Assembly: GCA_033557835.1 (NCBI GenBank)
Contig: JAWQRO010000485.1
Location: forward strand, 1 to 38,152
Direction of reading: 5' to 3'
Length of the DNA stretch: 38,152 nt
Source: Helochares maculicollis
Taxonomy: Eukaryota; Arthropoda; Insecta; Coleoptera; Hydrophilidae
In this document: piece after piece, positions 32,721 to 38,152 of the stretch
How the letters are laid out: each line of letters opens with the position of its first letter
Position numbering within the stretch: the first letter of the stretch is position 1
Notes under the pieces: generated by a model
What the model saw: the letters and a program-made list of their open reading frames with translations, nothing else
The model's database searches: none
Told to the model about the DNA's origin: nothing
Made by a program: the position numbers and the translations under genes

Positions 32721-32745
32721 AGTTCAGTTCAGTTCAGTTCAGTTC
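32721..32745. repeat. AGTTC pentanucleotide repeat, five copies
   Basis: Five perfect AGTTC units follow a short GAGAG run. Confidence 0.95.
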
Positions 32746-34045
32746 TCGTATGTAAGAAGTGTAGTCTACCATTTCATAGAAGTTGTCAATTTATTTTTTG
32801 TGAATCTTTGCTTCACGAACTTAATTTAATTACAAAACTATCTTGTTCTAATTATCAATTTTGAAAACTGTTCAGTGAATGTCATAAATGACATTTTTAA
32901 AAGAATTCATTACGTTTAATTCGATTTATAATTTAAACTTAAGACAGCAACTCTTATATATAAATGCAGTTATAACTCTTCAATTGCACTACTGAACTCT
33001 CTTGAAGATCTGCACACCAAAAGAGTCCTGCCTTATCAGAATAACACTTATTAAATAACAGACTGGTTTCAAAAATGTTTGAGGTAGATTGTGTCAATTT
33101 AGCACATACATAATTTATTGATTTATATTAAGCTTTAAGAAAAATTCAAGTACTTAAATAATTTATGAAAATGCATGCAACTATGATAACACACCTTTAC
33201 ACCAAGCTTGTCAGCAATTATACTGAGTGTCTCTATGCTAAAGAACTTTTTAGATCAAGAAAGGCAAAATGTATATGATGTCTCCTAGAATTCTTAATAA
33301 TTAACAATAGTTATAAATATTTCCCACAAACACATCTTACTTTCGCCCAGCAAATTTGGACGAACCTTGTATGAAAGCTTAACGAATTAACTATTTATAT
33401 TTGCATATGCTCTATTAAGAAATAGAGGTGCTGAGATATAAATTGCTTTATCGTGCCAGGTCTAATGCTTTAACCATCAGAAAATATGCATACAAGGGTA
33501 GTTTAAGTCTAAGCAAGCAGAATTATACAACTTGTAGGCTGTACGTGTTCAAAGCGGATTATGCAGACACAAAGCATACAGTTATGTTTTTGTTCAATTG
33601 TTTTGAATCCAGTTTTATTGCAGCTATTTAATGAGCTGCCACAGAGACTAATACGGAAAGAATACGTTGTAGCTATTTTTAAATTAAGTTGGTCTAAATT
33701 ACTTTATTCAGTCTTCAATTTTACATGTGACGTTTTGCTTGTTCCTTTACTACTAGTTGCATCAGATAAATCACCGGCTGTCTTCTCCGGAACATAAAGA
33801 GTGATGAAAACTCACTTCATTTTGAACTGGCCAATCCAAAAACAGAGCATTGCGAATATATTAAAAAGTGTTAAGGGGTTAATAATAAATCACAAGCCAT
33901 TTTTGTGTACTTGTCTTATGTTCAGCTATTAGATTATACTGGTATCAGATTTGTGTTGACCCAGTCTAGATTTTCGGAGCTGAGGTGTAGATCCGGCATA
34001 CTTACCTTTGCATTCATTTTCAATTATTTTGCCACCTCATTATAC
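32746..34045. other. Non-coding stretch
   Basis: No supported gene. Frames at 33428-33631 and 33561-33797 overlap and show no motif. A near-consensus minus-strand 5' splice site (CAAAG|GTAAGTATG) lies at about 34000-34013. It follows an ATG AAT GCA AAG on that strand, but I see no exon to match it. Confidence 0.4.
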
Positions 34046-34241
34046 AGGGTGTTGCAGAATTAATTTCCAATACTTAACCGACATATTAAGAACACCAATG
34101 TGACCACGATCTGATATTTTCTAAGTATGAATAAAAATGTTGAAAATTTGGCTAGTTTGGGACTCCTGTCATAATTAAAATGATGCCGAGAGACCATGCT
34201 GGGCTAAAGAATATTATGCAGACACAACAGCTCCGTTATTG

Positions 34242-34757
34242 CTATAAAAAATCGGCATCACAATCAAACGGATCGTTAGATCCTTCAAAACCTCGAGATT
34301 AAATTGTTTCATGAACGCAAAATTGTCCTTATCAAAAAGAAACAGAAAAACAACATAAAAAACCATCAAATTTTATAGCTCCGCATTATTTCGAATCATT
34401 TAAAACAGAACGGGACTTCGAAAAAAGACTGCTTTATATTTATTTCTTCCCCCGCAAGAAAGACGATTACATCATACATCGCAAACTAACGTTACCTTTT
34501 TCTCTATAAAAATACCGGCATCACAACCAAAACAAAGCGTTAAATCCGTAATAATCACGAGATGAAATTATTTCACGAACACAAAACCTTTCTAGTAACA
34601 TAAAGGCAGAAAAAAGAGCATAAACAACCATTTTAGTAACATTTTATTCCAGCGCGTTATTTTTTGAACTGGAGATCGACCGTGACTTCGAAAGAATATC
34701 GCTTTATATTACCTCCGCAAGAAGGGTGGTTACAACATACATCGCAAACTAAACAAT
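34242..34757. repeat. Two-copy direct tandem duplication, ~261-bp unit
   Basis: Two diverged copies lie head to tail. Anchors CTATAAAAA...CGGCATCACAA occur at 34242 and 34503; GACTTCGAAA at about 34412 and 34683; CATACATCGCAAACTAA at 34474 and 34736. Offsets are 261-262 bp (one indel-affected anchor gives a slightly larger value). Sequence just before and after the pair shows weak similarity to unit edges, so further decayed copies may flank it. There is no protein coding. A satellite monomer pair or the body of a non-autonomous transposon are both possible; TACAGGGTGTTGCAGAA at about 34045 has the look of a transposon end. Confidence 0.8.
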
Positions 34758-36330
34758 AACTTAACTTTCGGCATTGTTTATCATTAAAATTCGATAGTTA
34801 CTTAAATACGATGGACTACAGTCAATTTCTATCACAATTAATAGTACAAATTCATGCTATAGCGACGACAGAAAAACATGCACCTCTTCTTTTGCATCCG
34901 TGGTTGTACATTTATTTCACTTTATGTTTTGTGATGAGCATCTGCTTTCATTTTTATCACCTTGCTTACAACAAAATGGTGTTTTTTTTTTGCGTGCTTA
35001 GTAAGTTCAGATGATTTGCGTATTAGTAAATATGTCGTTCTTTAAATAAGGCATAAAGAAAAGTTTAGCTAACTTACGTAATAGTAAGTAATGTATTAAA
35101 AACAAATTTAAATGAACACAATCTGACCAAACATGTGGCGCTTGTTTTTCCTCTCCAGTTGATATTTATTAAGCTGCTAACTTTTTTCGCTCGTTTTTAT
35201 TTCTCTTCAACGAGGATTTTTTTATTATGATTTCATTAGTTTCGAGTCCAGATGCTTTAAGCGTAAACAAGAAGGTTATTCATTGAAAAACTGATAAAAT
35301 TCGTCTGTGTTCGACGGACGACGTCATAGGGAATTCCAACAGTGGTTCTTAACATGTACTTATAATTAATATCTCGGTTACTAATTATGCCCCAAAGTGC
35401 AAACAAAAACTTATCGCTTATTATTTCTTATATCTACCACTTCTTTAAGTTTTGTAACTTAATTTTGAAATAGGCTGTATATGTCTAATAAATGATTGTT
35501 TTTTTGCGGAGTATAGTAAAGAGAATTTCCCTATAAATGATTATATACTAGGTTAAAATGGTCTTTAAATTGTTGCTGGAAAAAATTGTGTTTTGGCATT
35601 TTCATTTGTCTCTAGTTTATACCAGATGTGTCTCACAGTACTTTTTTAAAATTCTAGTTCTTTAATAAGTCTTTTTGTAAGGTCAAAAGTGATTGAGTTA
35701 TTTTAATTGTTGTGTTTCTTGGATAAGTATGTTGTAGGAGCTTGCTCAGTTTTTCTTCTTTTTAGGTGTAGAAATTATTTGATTACTTGATGTAAAATTA
35801 TATTTTGGTCCTATGCTTAGGCAATTAATTGAATATATTATCATTATTCACACTTTGCAGAAATAGTGATCTAGCTTTACAAATAATATTTATATACAAA
35901 TAATGCCACTTCAAAACTCACACAGTTTCGTTAAGAAGATAAATATACGCATTTTATATTTAGATTGTATTTGCTTAGATACATTTTTAATTTTAATTTA
36001 TACATAGTTGAATGGACACATAAGAAAAAAGAGGTAATCACACTTCCCTAGCTTTGCAATAAAACTATTTCGATTATAGCAAATTCCTCATTTAATCAAA
36101 ATTCTAGCTCAACTTCAATATAGAAAAGGTAAATTATTGCATTGCAAGGAAGTAGAAAGAAATTGTATGTATTATTTGAATTATATTCCAAAAAATCGCA
36201 AAAGCTGCAACACTGACGTGATTTTTATTACAAAAATAAAAAATAAAGTTATTAAACCCCCCGAATTATTCTCAATTAAAACAAAAATTAATAGCATGAC
36301 AATATAATATCTAAATTCATTTCTTTTAGC
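34758..36330. other. AT-rich stretch without a supported gene
   Basis: Nothing recognisable. It ends in a pyrimidine-rich splice-acceptor-like sequence, AAATTCATTTCTTTTAG, at about 36313-36329. Confidence 0.45.
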
Positions 36331-36483
36331 AAGAGTTGACAAACTTGATTGATGCTAAACAAACAACATTTTTTGAAAATAGCAAATAATACTACTTAAA
36401 AAAATAAATTAATAGTTTAGGGTCCAAATTTTTTTCGATAGTCTTTTATTTCATGAGTCAAAATTGTACGTATTTATGTCAAA

Positions 36484-36735
36484 ATGAAAAATACTTCCAA
36501 ACCTGAGTGTTATAAACAACAAACCCAATCTACTAAATGTTCTCCACCAGAGAACAGTAATCAGAAAATAAGAGATCCTATTGACATATGGGAGCTGCAA
36601 ATATTTGAAGCATACGAACGCAGACAGCTGATGGAGAATTTGAGAGAATTGCACGAACTCCGACGAAAACTGTTGTTGCACGCTAAAAAACGCGCAATAG
36701 GGCAGGCGTACAATTTTTCTTCTTATAAATACTAA
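36484..36735 (+). CDS. Putative small protein, 83 residues, unknown function
   Basis: The ATG at 36484 has A at -3 (TCAAAATGA), a good eukaryotic start context, and the frame ends at TAA 36733-36735. The composition is unlike surrounding noise: a polar N-terminus (CYKQQTQSTKCSPPENSNQK), then a charged amphipathic helix (IWELQIFEAYERRQLMENLR, followed by ELHELRRKLLLHAKKRA), and a Tyr-rich tail ending NFSSYKY. The helix has heptad-like Leu/Ile spacing and could form a coiled coil. There is no signal peptide or membrane segment. An AATAAA hexamer lies near 36800, about 65 bp downstream, and an acceptor-like site ends near 36329, so it may sit on a spliced transcript or be an intron-nested single-exon gene. 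I do not recognise the family. An overlapping antisense frame (36451-36681) is a shadow. Confidence 0.4.
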   Translation: MKNTSKPECYKQQTQSTKCSPPENSNQKIRDPIDIWELQIFEAYERRQLMENLRELHELRRKLLLHAKKRAIGQAYNFSSYKY

Positions 36736-38134
36736 AACGGCATCAAAACATGCATCGTAAAGTAGATGTACTCATTTGTTTATAATAGATGGCAATCAAA
36801 ATAAAAATATGTTTACTATTTAGAACGTAGCAAATTTTGGTTTTAAAGTATATGAGTAGTGACTTATTTGTATCTCTTAAATGTATCTAAATATATGTTT
36901 ATTTGGGAAAATACAGAAAACCGGTAATGGGCCAGAATGAAATATACTTGAAATATATTGCAGTCAAGACTCCCAAGAGTGCAACCTTTAAGCTTAGACG
37001 TTAAAAGTAAGAAAACAAAACTTTTCCTTGTAACGGTGATACGTCAAAGCTACGCTACTGCAAACAAAAACAAGAGGACGAAGGAGTAGTTTTTGCCATT
37101 AGATTGTGGCAAAGGACAACCGTGTAGACGAATATTTTACAATCGATAAAAATCACAGCATGCAGTTTCCATATATCCAGGCCGACACAAAACCAGTCTT
37201 CTCTTTGTCTCCATTTTTCCGCACTCGTTGCTGATCCCACCGAAAGCGACAGTTCGTCGAAGGCGCCAACGGATCGCAACATTCACTCCCGGAGTTTTAA
37301 TGTAATATACTTGAGCTTGCTTTTGTTTGTCAGAAAACATAATAGAATTTGAGAGAACTGCGAGGACAGCTTCATATTGTTTGCATAATGGATTTTCTAG
37401 AAAAATAATTTAATTTTCTGCATTAGCAAATTTCATGAGGGCCTTAATGAAAAACGCTCTCAGAGAATTACAATTAGTGAAGATAAACATATTGAAATTG
37501 CAAACATTTCGTAGATTTGGCCTTTTGTTTACTTGAATTTGTATTTATTTATTTTTTCGCCTAGAGTTTAAATTAACTAAAAACATTTAAAGGGCAAATC
37601 ACAATATAAGTTAAAACTATACTCTAAATTCTGTTTTAAGTTACAATAATAATGATATAATCTAAGCCATTATCAAATTAACTTCATCGAAACGAAACAT
37701 TAATGGCTATCATGAAAATGGTTGGCGTGTTATAATGGATCCATTATTTCGTGTACAGTAAATAGATTTATTTTTGAAAGCTTGTAAAGGTTGTGGCGCT
37801 TTGCAGTCGTACCTCTTGTAAATATTAGTAATCATAATGTTGTTTTCATACACACATCTTCTATTCAATTATGCGCAGTGCTTTACAGCGTAGGATTTAA
37901 TAACCTTATTTCTTTCTCTTTACAAGAATGTAATTTGGAAATCAAGAGCATTTAAGTGCGTGCTCATTATTTAGAGCGGAAGAGACGAAAATTCATTATT
38001 TTGTGGTAAGTCTATGAGATATTAATCTACTTTCAAAAATTGTCTCTTTAGAATGTAGATATTGCTTAATATTTTATGTAAGTCTTTGTAAACATTGTCT
38101 AGCTCAAACTATTTATAATAATAAAGTGTCCACT
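36736..38134. other. Non-coding stretch with a GC-richer block
   Basis: No supported gene. The block at about 37040-37330 is richer in G+C and CpG (for example GGCGCCAACGGATCGC near 37261) and carries overlapping antisense frames of 67 and 75 codons with no family match. It might be a promoter-like or conserved element. The remainder is AT-rich. Confidence 0.4.
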
Positions 38135-38152
38135 TATATATATATATATATA
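38135..38152. repeat. TA dinucleotide run at the window end
   Basis: TA units run to the last base, so the true length is unknown. Confidence 0.9.

Noticed and set aside
34000..34013. ATACTTACCT matching the first bases of U1 snRNA
   Set aside because: The match stops after ten bases and the rest of U1 is absent. It is simply the complement of a splice-donor-like sequence on the minus strand.
1..38152. tRNA, rRNA and CRISPR features
   Set aside because: No B-box or acceptor-stem pattern for tRNA, no rRNA-like block and no regularly spaced direct repeats with spacers were seen. The tandem repeats present have no spacers.
1..38152. LTR retrotransposon or viral remnant
   Set aside because: No long direct terminal repeats, protease, integrase or capsid-like motifs were found; both RTs are of non-LTR type.

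Overview
This window looks like AT-rich nuclear DNA from an insect or a closely related arthropod. The evidence is a coding segment bounded by consensus GT-AG splice sites, abundant degraded Tc1/mariner DNA transposons, two non-LTR retrotransposons of types common in insects, AT microsatellites and long non-coding stretches. Nothing suggests a prokaryote: there are no operons, ribosome-binding sites or dense ORFs. The order of insect cannot be fixed from the sequence alone.

The only segment I confidently call host coding sequence is a single internal exon on the + strand (13764-13950). It has a cag acceptor and a gtaagt donor, and its frame is rich in Ser and Arg. Its residues resemble the N-terminal linker of RGK-family (Rad/Gem/Rem) small GTPases of invertebrates; that assignment is from memory and moderate. 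The G-domain exons are not visible, so most of the window is probably large introns or flanks of this gene. Other candidate host pieces are a small + strand reading frame (36484-36735), a coding-like - strand frame (12561-12819), a possible exon at 21420 and a GC-rich block at 385-700.

The rest is a transposon graveyard. Seven Tc1/mariner copies are recognisable: a mariner with terminal inverted repeats (5264-6533, +), a decayed relic (6770-7190, +), a fragment (7440-7640, -), a nearly full mariner (10820-12056, +), an internally deleted copy with clear inverted repeats (22511-23324, -), a maT-like DD37D element (24250-25282, +) and a relic (26285-27140, -). Their sequences differ enough to imply several separate invasions. 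None encodes an uninterrupted transposase. Two LINEs lie on the - strand: an R1-like pol relic (8183-10690) and an RTE-like element with endonuclease and reverse transcriptase (14474-17054). Both are antisense to the exon.

Non-transposon structure includes a 39-bp minisatellite inside a 90-codon open frame encoding a 13-residue leucine-rich unit (27353-27625). A 103-bp hairpin with 28-bp perfect arms (27594-27696) overlaps its end. There is also a two-copy ~261-bp tandem duplication (34242-34757), a 19-bp tandem repeat (32425-32506), a small hairpin (32036-32115) and several microsatellites. Long stretches (832-5263, 17070-22510, 27809-31330, 34758-36330, 36736-38134) hold no gene I can support.
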